A DNA stretch of 64,000 nucleotides from Deltaproteobacteria bacterium. GTDB lineage: Bacteria > Desulfobacterota > Desulfobulbia > Desulfobulbales > Desulfocapsaceae. Positions 9,360 to 17,801 of this stretch are shown piece after piece; the first letter of the stretch is position 1, and each line of letters begins with the position of its first letter. The notes beneath the pieces were generated by a model, which had not been told where the DNA came from, did no database searches, and saw only the letters and a list, made by a program, of their open reading frames with translations. Position numbers and translations under genes: made by a program. Location: contig JAPLJF010000020.1 of NCBI GenBank assembly GCA_026388715.1, positions 48,625 to 112,624 of the forward strand, given 5' to 3'.

Positions 9360-11267
9360 ATGTTGACAAGCCCTTCCCTTGCCTCAAAAGCCGTCAGGCT
9401 CAAGGACATTCAGTCCCCCAGCGACCTGCGCCCTCTTTCCATCCCCGAACTTGAAATCATTGCCCAGGATATCCGGGAGGTCATCATCAACACCGTGGCC
9501 GAGACCGGCGGCCATCTGGCGCCAAGCCTCGGCGTGGTTGAGCTGACCCTGGCCCTGCACTCCGTCTTCAATACCCCGGCAGACAAACTGATCTGGGATG
9601 TTGGTCATCAGTGCTATGCCCATAAACTGGTCACCGGTCGACAGAAGCAATTCCATACCCTTCGCCAGTACAAGGGAATGAGCGGTTTTCCCAAATTCAG
9701 TGAAAGCGAATATGATGCCCTGGAAACCGGTCATGCCGGCACCTCCATTTCGGCAGCGCTCGGTATGTCACTTGCCAAAGACCTGAAAGGTGACAAAAGC
9801 CGGGTGCTCGCCGTGATCGGCGATGGCTCCATGACCACCGGCATGGCCTTTGAGGCCCTGAATCAGGCCGGCCATCTCGATAAAAATCTCATTGTTATAT
9901 TGAATGACAACGAGATGTCCATCTCGCCGAATGTCGGGGCCCTCTCCAGCTTTCTCAACCGCAAGATGACCAGCAAGACCATCACCCAGATCCGCAATCA
10001 TATCGCCACCAAGCTGCGTGACATGCCGGGAATCGGCGACAACATCCTCACCGTCCTCAAGAAAAGTGAAGAGAATCTCAAGAGTTTTTTTACCCCCGGC
10101 ATGCTCTTTGAGGCCCTGAAATTCTACTATGTGGGCCCCATCCCCGGCCATGAACTCGCAGACCTGATTCCCACCCTGGAAAATGTCCGTGACAACCTCG
10201 ATGGCCCGGTGCTGGTCCATGTCCTGACCACCAAAGGCAAGGGGTATAAACCAGCGGAGACCCATCCCGGCAATTATCACGGGGTTGGCCCTTTTGATGT
10301 GAAAACCGGAATTCCTAAGCCCACAGAGGAATCCATCAGTTACACCAGGGTCTTTGGCGACACCATGATCAAACTGGCCCGGTCCGATCGCAGGATTGCC
10401 GCCATTTCCGCCGCCATGCCCGCCGGCACAGGACTGAGCCGGTTTGCGGCAGAATTTCCCGACCGCTTTTTTGATGTGGGGATTGCCGAGCAGCACGCCG
10501 TTACCTTTGCCGGAGGTCTTGCCCTTGAAGGGATCCTGCCGGTGGTGGCGATCTACTCTTCATTTTTCCAACGTTCTCTCGATCAGATCATCCATGATGT
10601 CTGTCTGCCCAACCTGCCGGTCACCCTGGCCATTGACCGGGGAGGGATTGTGGGCGATGACGGCCCCACCCATCACGGGGTCTTCGACATCTCGTTTCTT
10701 CGATTTATTCCCAATCTCAATTTCATGGCACCAAAAGATGAAGATGAGCTCCGACATATGCTCTACACCGCCGTTTTCCATCACGCCCCCTGTGCGGTGC
10801 GCTATCCGCGCGGGGCAGGCGAGGGGGTAGCGCTCACAGGCGATCTGAAAAAACTGGAGATCGGCAGAGGAGAACTCCTGCGGGAAGGGACCGATATTCT
10901 TCTGCTCCCTGTTGGCAACCGGGTTTATCCCGCATTGCGCGCCGCCGATGGCCTGCAAAAACTGGGCATAGACGCGGCGGTCATCAATCCACGATTCATA
11001 AAACCTATGGATGGCGACCTCATCTCCTTCTGGGCGGAACAGACCGGCCGGGTAATCACCATTGAAGACAATGTCAGACAGGGCGGATGGGGCAGCTCGG
11101 TACTGGAACTCCTGTCGGCACGCCACCTCTTCCACATCAAGACCATGATTCTGGCCCACCCCGATCACTTCATCGAACACGGCCCCCAGAAGACCTTGTG
11201 GAAAAATAGCGGCCTCGACTCCCCTGCCATTATCAGCGCCGCCATGGAACTGATGAAAAGAAAATAG
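9360..11267 (+). CDS. dxs: 1-deoxy-D-xylulose-5-phosphate synthase
   Basis: Thiamine-diphosphate enzyme joining pyruvate and glyceraldehyde 3-phosphate in the first step of the MEP isoprenoid pathway; it also feeds thiamine and pyridoxal synthesis. At 635 residues it has the family length. It shows GGHLAPSLGVVELT, WDVGHQCYAHK, the ThDP-binding GDGSMTTGMAFEALN with a downstream N-D-N, and IDRGGIVGDDGPTHHG in the pyrimidine-binding domain. It follows ispA after about 110 bp containing a hairpin, so expression may be partly uncoupled. The ribosome site at 9360 is weak. Confidence 0.96.
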   Translation: MLTSPSLASKAVRLKDIQSPSDLRPLSIPELEIIAQDIREVIINTVAETGGHLAPSLGVVELTLALHSVFNTPADKLIWDVGHQCYAHKLVTGRQKQFHTLRQYKGMSGFPKFSESEYDALETGHAGTSISAALGMSLAKDLKGDKSRVLAVIGDGSMTTGMAFEALNQAGHLDKNLIVILNDNEMSISPNVGALSSFLNRKMTSKTITQIRNHIATKLRDMPGIGDNILTVLKKSEENLKSFFTPGMLFEALKFYYVGPIPGHELADLIPTLENVRDNLDGPVLVHVLTTKGKGYKPAETHPGNYHGVGPFDVKTGIPKPTEESISYTRVFGDTMIKLARSDRRIAAISAAMPAGTGLSRFAAEFPDRFFDVGIAEQHAVTFAGGLALEGILPVVAIYSSFFQRSLDQIIHDVCLPNLPVTLAIDRGGIVGDDGPTHHGVFDISFLRFIPNLNFMAPKDEDELRHMLYTAVFHHAPCAVRYPRGAGEGVALTGDLKKLEIGRGELLREGTDILLLPVGNRVYPALRAADGLQKLGIDAAVINPRFIKPMDGDLISFWAEQTGRVITIEDNVRQGGWGSSVLELLSARHLFHIKTMILAHPDHFIEHGPQKTLWKNSGLDSPAIISAAMELMKRK

Positions 11268-11309
11268 CTGTTCATTGACATTCAACCCACATTCCCCCTT
11301 GCGATTTCA

Positions 11310-12314
11310 ATGAATTTTTCTTTCACTAGCAAATATATCGTCGGCCTTCGTCTGATCAGCCAGTCTCTTTTTGCCTCTTTCTGTCTCGTCATCGGCTGGC
11401 AATTTTATCAATTTTATCTTTGGGCAACCACTGCTGCTGATCGCGTCGCTCCCCTGCGTCCGCCTGCGGTCGAGGCCTTTCTCCCCCTTGGCGCCCTGGT
11501 CAGCCTGAAACGGCTTGTTCTTTCCGGAGAATATGACACGATTCATCCGGCTGGTCTCACTATCTTCCTGGCCGCCCTGTTTCTTGGCCTCTTCCTACGC
11601 AAGGGATTTTGCGGCTGGATCTGCCCCGTTGGCTTCACCTCAAATCTTGCGGAAAAGATCGGCAGGAAACTGCATATCCTGGTGACCATTCCCTCCTGGA
11701 TCGACCTGCCGCTGCTTTCTCTGAAATATCTGCTGCTCGCCACTTTCTCCTGGCTCATCCTCTGGAAGATGAATCTGGCGGAACTCAGCTCTTTTCATTT
11801 TTCATCCTACAACATGATCGCCGACGCCAAAATGCTCCATTTCTTTCTGGAACCCAGCCTGCTCGCCGGTTCGATCATGCTCCTGCTCATGGCCCTGTCC
11901 TTTGTGGTGAAGAATCTGTGGTGCCGCTATCTCTGCCCCTATGGCGCCCTTCTTGGCCTTTTGGCCATCTTCAGCCCCTTTCAGGTCAGACGTGACCGAT
12001 ACCTGTGCATTGACTGCAAAAGATGCGAGGCAGTCTGCCCGGCATCCATCGAGATCACCGCCAGACAAACCGTACGCAACTGCGAATGTATCGGCTGCCT
12101 GGAATGCCTCCCGGTCTGTCCTAGAAAAAAATGCCTCACGCTCTCCCTGCCAGGAAGGATAACAGCCCCACCGCTCCTGCTGCCGACGCTGATCGTCGGC
12201 TCCTTTCTCCTCTTCTGGCTTGTGGCCAGACTGAGCGGTCACTGGCAGAGCCAAATCCCGAATGAGACCTTCCAGCACTATTACCAGCAGCTCCAATCCA
12301 TTGGCCACCCGTAA
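11310..12314 (+). CDS. Membrane polyferredoxin of the NapH/4Fe-4S binding family
   Basis: An inner-membrane electron-transfer protein with a hydrophobic N-terminal half carrying two membrane CxxxCP motifs (GFCGWICPVGF and CRYLCPYGA). Two [4Fe-4S] ferredoxin motifs follow: CIDCKRCEAVCP and CECIGCLECLPVCP. A last TM segment lies near the C-terminus. The architecture matches NapH/YccM-type quinol-linked proteins, but it is not beside the nap genes. It lies 42 bp after dxs and may be co-transcribed. The redox partner cannot be told; a link to the nearby superoxide-reductase-like protein is only a guess. Confidence 0.8.
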   Translation: MNFSFTSKYIVGLRLISQSLFASFCLVIGWQFYQFYLWATTAADRVAPLRPPAVEAFLPLGALVSLKRLVLSGEYDTIHPAGLTIFLAALFLGLFLRKGFCGWICPVGFTSNLAEKIGRKLHILVTIPSWIDLPLLSLKYLLLATFSWLILWKMNLAELSSFHFSSYNMIADAKMLHFFLEPSLLAGSIMLLLMALSFVVKNLWCRYLCPYGALLGLLAIFSPFQVRRDRYLCIDCKRCEAVCPASIEITARQTVRNCECIGCLECLPVCPRKKCLTLSLPGRITAPPLLLPTLIVGSFLLFWLVARLSGHWQSQIPNETFQHYYQQLQSIGHP

Positions 12315-12470
12315 GCCGAAATGTTCTGGCACATTCAAGCGCTACTTATCAAACATTGACACCCTCAGGTAAATGACGTACATTTATTCTTCATGTCAAT
12401 CACGTTGCAAAATGGATTGAAATAAAAATTCTCTTTCTCTCCTGATTTCTTCACCCACAAGGTACCTTCT

Positions 12471-12986
12471 ATGTTTGGCATCGGTCTTCCTGAAATGATT
12501 GTAATCCTGGCCATTGCCCTCATCGTGGTCGGGCCGGACAAATTGCCCGATCTCGCGCGATCTGCGGCCAAATGGATGTTGGAGTTGAAAAAAATGGCCG
12601 AGACGCTCAAAAAAGACCTGACAGAAGACGGCACCCTGGACGCCATCAAATCCGATCTCCACAATGCCGCGCTGGGGCACAAAAACAACCTCCTTGAATC
12701 ATCCGACCAGTCCTGGAAAACCCTTACCCCGGGCGAAGGGGTGAATCCTGCCCCTGATAAAACGGGAGACAAGATCATTGAAGCCGAGATCACCGTGGTC
12801 GATGCCCACAAACCTGCTCCACCAATCGATGATCACACAGGAGACAAGATCAGCGAGGACAAGATCACCGTGGTGGATGCCCCCAAACCTGCTCCACCAA
12901 TTGATGATCAGTCAAGAGACAAAATCAGTGAAACGCCGGCACATAAAAGCCCGGAAAAAGACACAAACACCCATCCAGCATGCTAA
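12471..12986 (+). CDS. tatB: Sec-independent translocase subunit TatB, with repeated C-terminal tail
   Basis: The N-terminus MFGIGLPEMIVILAIAL is the single TM helix of TatA/TatB proteins, followed by VVGPDKLPDLARSAAK and an amphipathic helix. TatB is preferred over TatA because it overlaps tatC by 7 bp and is long (171 residues). The C-terminal half is unusual: a 25-residue unit (GDKI..ITVVDA.KPAPPIDD) occurs twice plus a partial third copy. Such tails are variable and probably disordered. Together with TatC it would form the receptor for twin-arginine signals such as those of NapA and NapG here. Confidence 0.85.
   Translation: MFGIGLPEMIVILAIALIVVGPDKLPDLARSAAKWMLELKKMAETLKKDLTEDGTLDAIKSDLHNAALGHKNNLLESSDQSWKTLTPGEGVNPAPDKTGDKIIEAEITVVDAHKPAPPIDDHTGDKISEDKITVVDAPKPAPPIDDQSRDKISETPAHKSPEKDTNTHPAC
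12765..12914 (+). repeat. 75-bp in-frame tandem repeat in tatB
   Basis: Two near-identical 75-bp units start at 12765 and 12840, each opening with GAGACAAGATCA, and a truncated third begins at 12915. The period is a multiple of three, so each unit adds 25 residues to the TatB tail. Copy number could vary between strains. Confidence 0.85.
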
Positions 12987-13705
12987 CCAGAAGCATTGAA
13001 CTCCTTGGACCGCACCTTCAGGAACTGCGTAAACGGTTAATCAAGATATTCCTGGCCATTATCGTCTGCACGGGTATCGCCTATAGCCTTTCCGAGCATA
13101 TTACAAGGCTCTTTATGGCCCCGCTCTTTCAAGCAAGCCCGCTAATAAGCAAGCTGGTCTACACCAACCTGCCAGAGGCCTTTATCGCCTACATGAAGCT
13201 CGCTCTGCTCGTTGGCATTGTGGCCAGTTTTCCGGTTATCCTCTATCAGGTCTGGATGTTTATCGTCCCAGGACTCAAGAGCAATGAAAAAAAGATCACC
13301 ACGCTGGTGGTCTTCTGGGCCACTCTCTTGTTCGCCGCCGGGGCAGCCTTTGCATTCTTCGCTGTCCTGCCAAGAATGCTCCATTTCTTTATGAGTTATG
13401 CCACCCAGAACCTGATTCCCCTCCCCAGGTTCGAAGGTTACCTGACCTTTGTGGCCCGTACCATGCTGACCTTCGGACTCTCTTTTGAGATCCCCTTTCT
13501 CATGGTCATGGCCGGCAAAGCCGGGTTTATCCAGGCCGGCTACTTTCGCAAGAAAAGGTTCTCTTTTTACGCGGCCATTGTCGTCCTGGCCTTTCTCCTG
13601 ACCGCCGGCGATTTCATGGCCACGGCCATGCTGGCCATCCCCCTGTTTGGCCTGTACGAGGCAGGGATCTTCCTCACCGCCCTCTTCGGCGTCGGAACGA
13701 AATAA
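12980..13705 (+). CDS. tatC: Sec-independent translocase subunit TatC
   Basis: Six-TM receptor subunit of the Tat translocase in the inner membrane. The N-terminal cytoplasmic segment LGPHLQELRKRL matches the signal-binding HLxELRxR motif. The first periplasmic loop includes TNLPEAFIAYMKLALL, a typical TatC block, and FEIPFLMV occurs later. At 241 residues it is of normal length. It is coupled to tatB by overlap. TatA is supplied by two genes about 34 kb away (47267 and 47520). Confidence 0.95.
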   Translation: MLTRSIELLGPHLQELRKRLIKIFLAIIVCTGIAYSLSEHITRLFMAPLFQASPLISKLVYTNLPEAFIAYMKLALLVGIVASFPVILYQVWMFIVPGLKSNEKKITTLVVFWATLLFAAGAAFAFFAVLPRMLHFFMSYATQNLIPLPRFEGYLTFVARTMLTFGLSFEIPFLMVMAGKAGFIQAGYFRKKRFSFYAAIVVLAFLLTAGDFMATAMLAIPLFGLYEAGIFLTALFGVGTK

Positions 13706-13856
13706 CTCCTGGGTGCCTTGTAAAGAAAGCTGTGAGGTCCCTAAAATTGGGAGGAGAACCGGGGCAGCGCCGTGCCGCTGCGTGTAAAAAGTTACCTCTT
13801 ACACTCGACCCGATATTGTCTTGAGTGAGAGGGCCACCTATAACGGAGGAAGCATC

Positions 13857-14225
13857 ATGAAAAAAATGATACTGTTGATTGTAAGTGCCCTGTTTTTCCT
13901 GGGCGCGGGATCAGCCTTAGCCAATAAGGCGGCTGTCCGTATGGAAGCCCCAGCGACAGCCGCCCAGGGAGAGAAGATCAAAATCAAGCTTTTTATCACG
14001 CACAGTGCCAATAATTTTTTTCATCATACAAAAATGGTGTCTCTCACAATTAATGGCCAGGAAGTGACCCGCTGGGAGTTCAGTCCGTTCAATCTTCCGG
14101 AGGCGGCCGATTTCAGCCGTACCTTTGAGTATGTGATGACAGGGCCAATCACCCTTGAATCAGCAGCTTTCTGCAATATACATGGCAGCGCCAACACGGC
14201 AAAGGCGACAGTAGATCTGCAATAG
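13857..14225 (+). CDS. Exported superoxide-reductase-like (desulfoferrodoxin-fold) protein
   Basis: A 122-residue protein with a Sec signal peptide (MKKMILLIVSALFFLGAGSA, cleavage after ALA). The mature part resembles the iron-binding domain of superoxide reductase: ITHSANNFFHH supplies histidines, TINGQEVTRWEF matches the central strand, and CNIHGSA near the end matches the Cys-Asn-x-His-Gly iron-ligand motif. Activity could be periplasmic superoxide detoxification or another Fe-dependent role; not all usual ligands can be assigned by eye. The ATG at 13857 has a clear GGAGGA ribosome site, better than the upstream in-frame start at 13821. Confidence 0.72.
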   Translation: MKKMILLIVSALFFLGAGSALANKAAVRMEAPATAAQGEKIKIKLFITHSANNFFHHTKMVSLTINGQEVTRWEFSPFNLPEAADFSRTFEYVMTGPITLESAAFCNIHGSANTAKATVDLQ

Positions 14226-14267
14226 TTCCTACTGGATATTTTCAACATTCTGAGAAGGGTGGATGAT

Positions 14268-14453
14268 ATGCGGATTGGCGGAATTTCCCTGGTGCAGCTC
14301 CTCGGAATCATCAATTTTATTCTTCTTCTTTTCCAGCTCTTTTCCGGCCGACATTGGATCCAGGTGAAAATAGGCATCCACCGCAAGGTTGGCCTGGCTT
14401 TTGTTGTCAGCGCCAGCCTGCACGGATTTTTAGCATTTGTGACCGCCAATTAA
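14268..14453 (+). CDS. Small two-TM membrane protein
   Basis: A 61-residue protein with one hydrophobic segment near residues 7-24 and another near 40-58. Histidines in GRHWIQ, GIHRK and SLHG could be haem or metal ligands close to the membrane. The ATG at 14268 has GAGAAGGG eight bases upstream; a GTG nine bases earlier is possible. It follows the superoxide-reductase-like gene by about 40 bp, so it may be its membrane partner. No named family is recognised. Confidence 0.5.
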   Translation: MRIGGISLVQLLGIINFILLLFQLFSGRHWIQVKIGIHRKVGLAFVVSASLHGFLAFVTAN

Positions 14454-14605
14454 AAAAGGATAGGCTAACCAGTCAGGCACTGCCGTTTCCATGCCCGGAT
14501 TCAGGCAGATAGCTCCTCTATTTTGGCGGTCAGCAGAACCAGCCCGGTATTTGAGCTGCAGATGTTGAGGCGCATTAAAAGGGACAACCATCTTCACATC
14601 TCATC

Positions 14606-15640
14606 TTATAAATCTGCGGGCCGGATCTCCTGTTTCAACAGACAGCAGGAGATCCGGTGTTCGGGTCTTCCTGAGGCGTCATAGCGGATGGTATCGGGCT
14701 GGAGTAACTTGTTCATCACGCATCCTTCGGCAATATTCAGGGCAAAGAACCGGTCTTCCGTCAGTCCCTCATTGTACAGCAGGGTATCGTTTTCAATACG
14801 CCAGGCATGGATGGGGTAATCCTCGCACAAGGGACAGCGATAGACCCGGCCATTGGGAAAGATGAAGAAATTATCAGCGACAACACCGGCACACTCAAAG
14901 GTCTCGCTCTTCTCAAGAAACACCTTGGGATAGGTGACATGGATGCCCTGCTCCGCGGCCTGCCTGGCTACCTCCGGCACCACCCGCAGCCACTGTTCAG
15001 GGCTCACCTGCCATTCCGTTTTGCCATTCTCCTGATTACAGATATTGCCATCCTGCGCTGGTTTCCCCCGCAGCCCGATCACCTGAATAAAAAACCGCTT
15101 TACCCCCAGTTCGCCCAGCAGCGCCACCATCCGCGGCAGATGATCGATATTGAGGCTGGAGACGGTGTAGATCACACTGACGGCAAATCCACGGGCCACG
15201 GCCTTGCGCAGATTGGCGGTACACACCGCAAAGACGCCCTGCCCCCGGATGGGGTCATTCACCGCCGCATCCGGGCCATCGAGGCTGAAACTCAGATAAT
15301 CGAGAAGTCCAGGAGTGGTGCGCTCAAGCAGGTCATGAAAAAGATAGCCGTTGGAGTCAACGGTGACCGCAAAGCCGCAGGCCTTGGCCTTGGCAATCCC
15401 ATGCACAAGATCGGGATGCAGCGTGGGTTCGCCGCCCAGGAATATCATATTGGACTTCTGATCAGGACGGGCAAAGAGTTCAATCCACCGCTCCATGGTC
15501 GCCCGCGGCAGGGTCTGTCGGCCATGCTGTTCAGGATTGATATAACAGTGCCGGCAGGACAGATTACAGGCCGTGAGGATATGAAAAAAAACATTCCGTT
15601 CGCCGGGGACAAACCCGACCGTTCTCGCTGTTGGGATCAT
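14606..15640 (-). CDS. Radical SAM protein with SPASM-like C-terminus
   Basis: The radical SAM cluster motif is CNLSCRHC (C25, C29, C32), followed by FLGGEPTLHPD, VDSNGY and FSLDGPDAAVND, typical of the peptide-modifying/PqqE-like branch. The C-terminal part has further cysteines (FECAGV, YRCPLCEDYP, EGCVMN and a late ISCC) suggesting auxiliary Fe-S clusters. No RiPP precursor or other pathway gene is recognisable nearby, so the substrate is unknown. At 344 residues the protein appears full-length. The downstream side toward 14454 carries no other gene. Confidence 0.75.
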   Translation of the reverse strand: MIPTARTVGFVPGERNVFFHILTACNLSCRHCYINPEQHGRQTLPRATMERWIELFARPDQKSNMIFLGGEPTLHPDLVHGIAKAKACGFAVTVDSNGYLFHDLLERTTPGLLDYLSFSLDGPDAAVNDPIRGQGVFAVCTANLRKAVARGFAVSVIYTVSSLNIDHLPRMVALLGELGVKRFFIQVIGLRGKPAQDGNICNQENGKTEWQVSPEQWLRVVPEVARQAAEQGIHVTYPKVFLEKSETFECAGVVADNFFIFPNGRVYRCPLCEDYPIHAWRIENDTLLYNEGLTEDRFFALNIAEGCVMNKLLQPDTIRYDASGRPEHRISCCLLKQEIRPADL

Positions 15641-15689
15641 AGAAGTTGCAATATATTTATTTCTTTAGGATTTATTCAGTTTCATCCGG

Positions 15690-15763
15690 TGACCATACGC
15701 CCCGCAGGAAGTTATCCTGGGGTGCGCCGCATGGGAACCAGATGAAGAAGACCAAGGGCCTTA
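15690..15763. repeat. Repeat, family C copy 1, abutting the deaminase stop codon
   Basis: Contains ACGCCCCGCAGGAAGT, a small palindrome TATCCTGGGG, GTGCGCCGCA and GATGAAGAAGACC followed by GGGCCTTA. A closely related sequence is found at about 39025-39118 (ACGCCCCGCAAGAAGT, CTTGGGGG, GTGCGCCGCAGG, ATGAAGAATGACCGG). The stop codon of the deaminase gene (15761-15763) lies at its right edge. Confidence 0.5.
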
Positions 15764-16264
15764 CTTCTGCTCCAGGGTATAAGTGGCCAGCAGCGAACCT
15801 TTCCAGTAGGGGTTAGCCGGATTTCTGAAAAATTGCTGAAAAAGGGCCAGGCTCTCCTGCCTGAGCACCGCGGGCACAATCTGAATCTTCATGGCCGCAT
15901 AGAGGGGATTCAGTACGGTCAGGGGCAGATTGGTGCCGCCGCCCATCACATCTTCATAGGCATAGACGATCTTTCTGAACCCATTGAGAATCAAGGCGGA
16001 AAAACACATGAGGCACGGCTCCATGGTAGCATAGACCGTCACCTCCTGCGGCGCGACGCCCGATTCCGCGTCAAGAAACGACCGCAGGGCCAGCATCTCG
16101 GCATGGTCTATCTCGTTGATCCTGCCGCTGGAATGGGCCCTCTTGCCCGAGGCAATCACCGCCCCTTTATGCACCAGCACACAACCCACCGGAAACTCTC
16201 CCTGCTTGAACGCCTCCTCGGCCTCGGCCAGGGCCAGTAACATCAGTATCTCATGTTCCCGCAT
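15761..16264 (-). CDS. Nucleoside/tRNA deaminase of the CDA-TadA family
   Basis: Zinc-dependent deaminase fold of 167 residues. Zinc ligands are H54 with catalytic E56 (DHAEM) and C84/C87 in MEPCLMC; N-terminal FPVGCVLV is also typical. The C-terminal third (ILNGFRKIVYAYED and onward) departs from classical TadA, so the substrate could be tRNA adenosine-34 or a free base or nucleoside. The start at 16264 is chosen because the upstream extension of the frame has no family similarity. Confidence 0.7.
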   Translation of the reverse strand: MREHEILMLLALAEAEEAFKQGEFPVGCVLVHKGAVIASGKRAHSSGRINEIDHAEMLALRSFLDAESGVAPQEVTVYATMEPCLMCFSALILNGFRKIVYAYEDVMGGGTNLPLTVLNPLYAAMKIQIVPAVLRQESLALFQQFFRNPANPYWKGSLLATYTLEQK

Positions 16265-16304
16265 TTTCCACACCCAAAAAATCCATAGTTTTCCTGACTC
16301 ACGC

Positions 16305-17552
16305 TCACAAATTACGCCCAAAATGAAGCACAGCCCCAGCCACCGAGAGCATGGTCTGCTCCTGAACCAGATCCTGCCCGCTCGGGACAAAGGGCAGATA
16401 GACAAGATCGGTCGTCTGCGGATGAAACGAGAGACCCGGCAGAAGCGGCAGGACATCCCGTTTATTCAGGGCAGCCTCCGCCAGGACCGTCTTCAACGCC
16501 TGCACCGCCTCCGCTTGGGGCAGGGTCACCGGATAGAGCCCTCTGGCCATGGTGGCCTCCCCTGAAGGCAGACGTTTCTGGGTCAGGGTTATGTTCTTGG
16601 CCAGATTCAAAAAGATCTGGGGCCGGACCTTGAACGCCGGCACCCAGAAACAGAGGGCCATACGATCATGTTCCGGCTGCACCACCAGGGGCTGATTAGT
16701 CAGACGCAGGAAATCACCGAACGATTCCATTGCCACCCCGCTCACCTTGACCTCTATCTTCCAGAACGGCAGATAGGTCGCGTCCTTCTGCCGCGAAGGA
16801 ATCCGCTGCCAGGGAAGAGACCGGAACTGCCCTCCCGCCTCTTCCCAGGAGCTGTCACAGTTATGGCAGGAAAGGATCAAACTGTCCGTTTCGCCGTCCA
16901 GAAGCTCACCACAGGATGGACAGAGGGTGGCCAGAAAACGGGGCATCCACTGGCCCTGGAAAGGCAGGCTCTTTTTTTTCAGCTCGTCGCCAGGCCCGCT
17001 TCGCGCCAGCCCAACATTCGTCACCGCATCATACAGGATCTGGTCTTGAACATAGAGAGGTAGATAGATACAACTGATTGTCTCGCCGATATAGGCCCGA
17101 TGATAAAAAGGCTCCTTATTCTGCTCCGAATCAATAACCGTCAGTTGCACCGCCATGTCAAGAATGGCGGCGGCCTTGACTGACTGGCGGAAAAAAGAGC
17201 CCGCGACCTCTTTGCTCATCAGCGAGACCTTCATGGCCTGCGGCCGCAACCCCAGAGATGGCGGCAGGGCCGTGGCCTCCACCCCCAGATGGGTGATATC
17301 GACAACCCGGTGCTGCACCTCTTTACCCTTACAGTAAAAGACATTCCCCTTGAAATGGAGATAGGGGGCGTAGAAAAGCTCTTCTCTGGGGATATGCGCC
17401 GGGGCCTTATCCGGAAGGACAAAACGCGACAGTCCACCGGTGATCCGGTAATTCCGCACCCCGCAGAAAGGACACTGCAACAACCGGTCTGCCTCATGGG
17501 CTTCAATGGCTGCCCCGCAGGACGGGCAATTCTGTTCAACGGTAAGATCCAT
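16305..17552 (-). CDS. Zinc-ribbon protein partnered with an SPFH protein, function unknown
   Basis: A 415-residue soluble-looking protein. It opens with a zinc ribbon (C9, C12, C27, C30: CPSCGAAI and CPFCG) and has a second ribbon near mid-length (CPSCGELL and CHNCDSSW). No TM segment or enzyme motif is evident. It lies just downstream of an SPFH/zinc-ribbon gene in the same direction. Bacillus YdjG-YdjI is a comparable pairing of zinc-ribbon and SPFH proteins in membrane stress, so a joint membrane-associated role is plausible inference. Confidence 0.6.
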   Translation of the reverse strand: MDLTVEQNCPSCGAAIEAHEADRLLQCPFCGVRNYRITGGLSRFVLPDKAPAHIPREELFYAPYLHFKGNVFYCKGKEVQHRVVDITHLGVEATALPPSLGLRPQAMKVSLMSKEVAGSFFRQSVKAAAILDMAVQLTVIDSEQNKEPFYHRAYIGETISCIYLPLYVQDQILYDAVTNVGLARSGPGDELKKKSLPFQGQWMPRFLATLCPSCGELLDGETDSLILSCHNCDSSWEEAGGQFRSLPWQRIPSRQKDATYLPFWKIEVKVSGVAMESFGDFLRLTNQPLVVQPEHDRMALCFWVPAFKVRPQIFLNLAKNITLTQKRLPSGEATMARGLYPVTLPQAEAVQALKTVLAEAALNKRDVLPLLPGLSFHPQTTDLVYLPFVPSGQDLVQEQTMLSVAGAVLHFGRNL

Positions 17553-17555
17553 GCC

Positions 17556-17801
17556 GAATTAAGTCGTTGTTTAAAATAAAAATGCCATTCAATGACATGG
17601 CAGGGCATAAAGTGCCGTCCATGGCCAGCGTAACAAAATGGTCAGGAATGGAACGGATATTTCGTTACGGTTCCTTGTCTGTTATCTGCCAGACGCCACA
17701 CCAAGAAACAGCAGTAAAGATTGCTGTTTCTTGGATGCGGCATAAGAGGCCGTAAATAAAAAGAGCAAGAAAAAGCTTTGCTCTTTTTATAACGGCCTCT
17801 A
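17556..17801. repeat. Two adjacent two-hairpin elements (family A), ending at the SPFH-gene stop codon
   Basis: On the minus strand the second unit reads TTAGAGGCCGTTA, a hairpin with arms AAAAAGAGCAA/TTGCTCTTTTT, TTACGGCCTCTTATGCC, a second hairpin with arms CCAAGAAACAGCA/TGCTGTTTCTTGG, then GTGGCGTCTGGCAGATAAC. The other unit (about 17556-17670) carries GGAACCGTAACGAAAT and a TTAAGTCGTTGTT left end similar to 42084. The stop codon TAG of the SPFH gene lies in the outer arm. The elements lie in the gap between the two genes. Confidence 0.7.
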
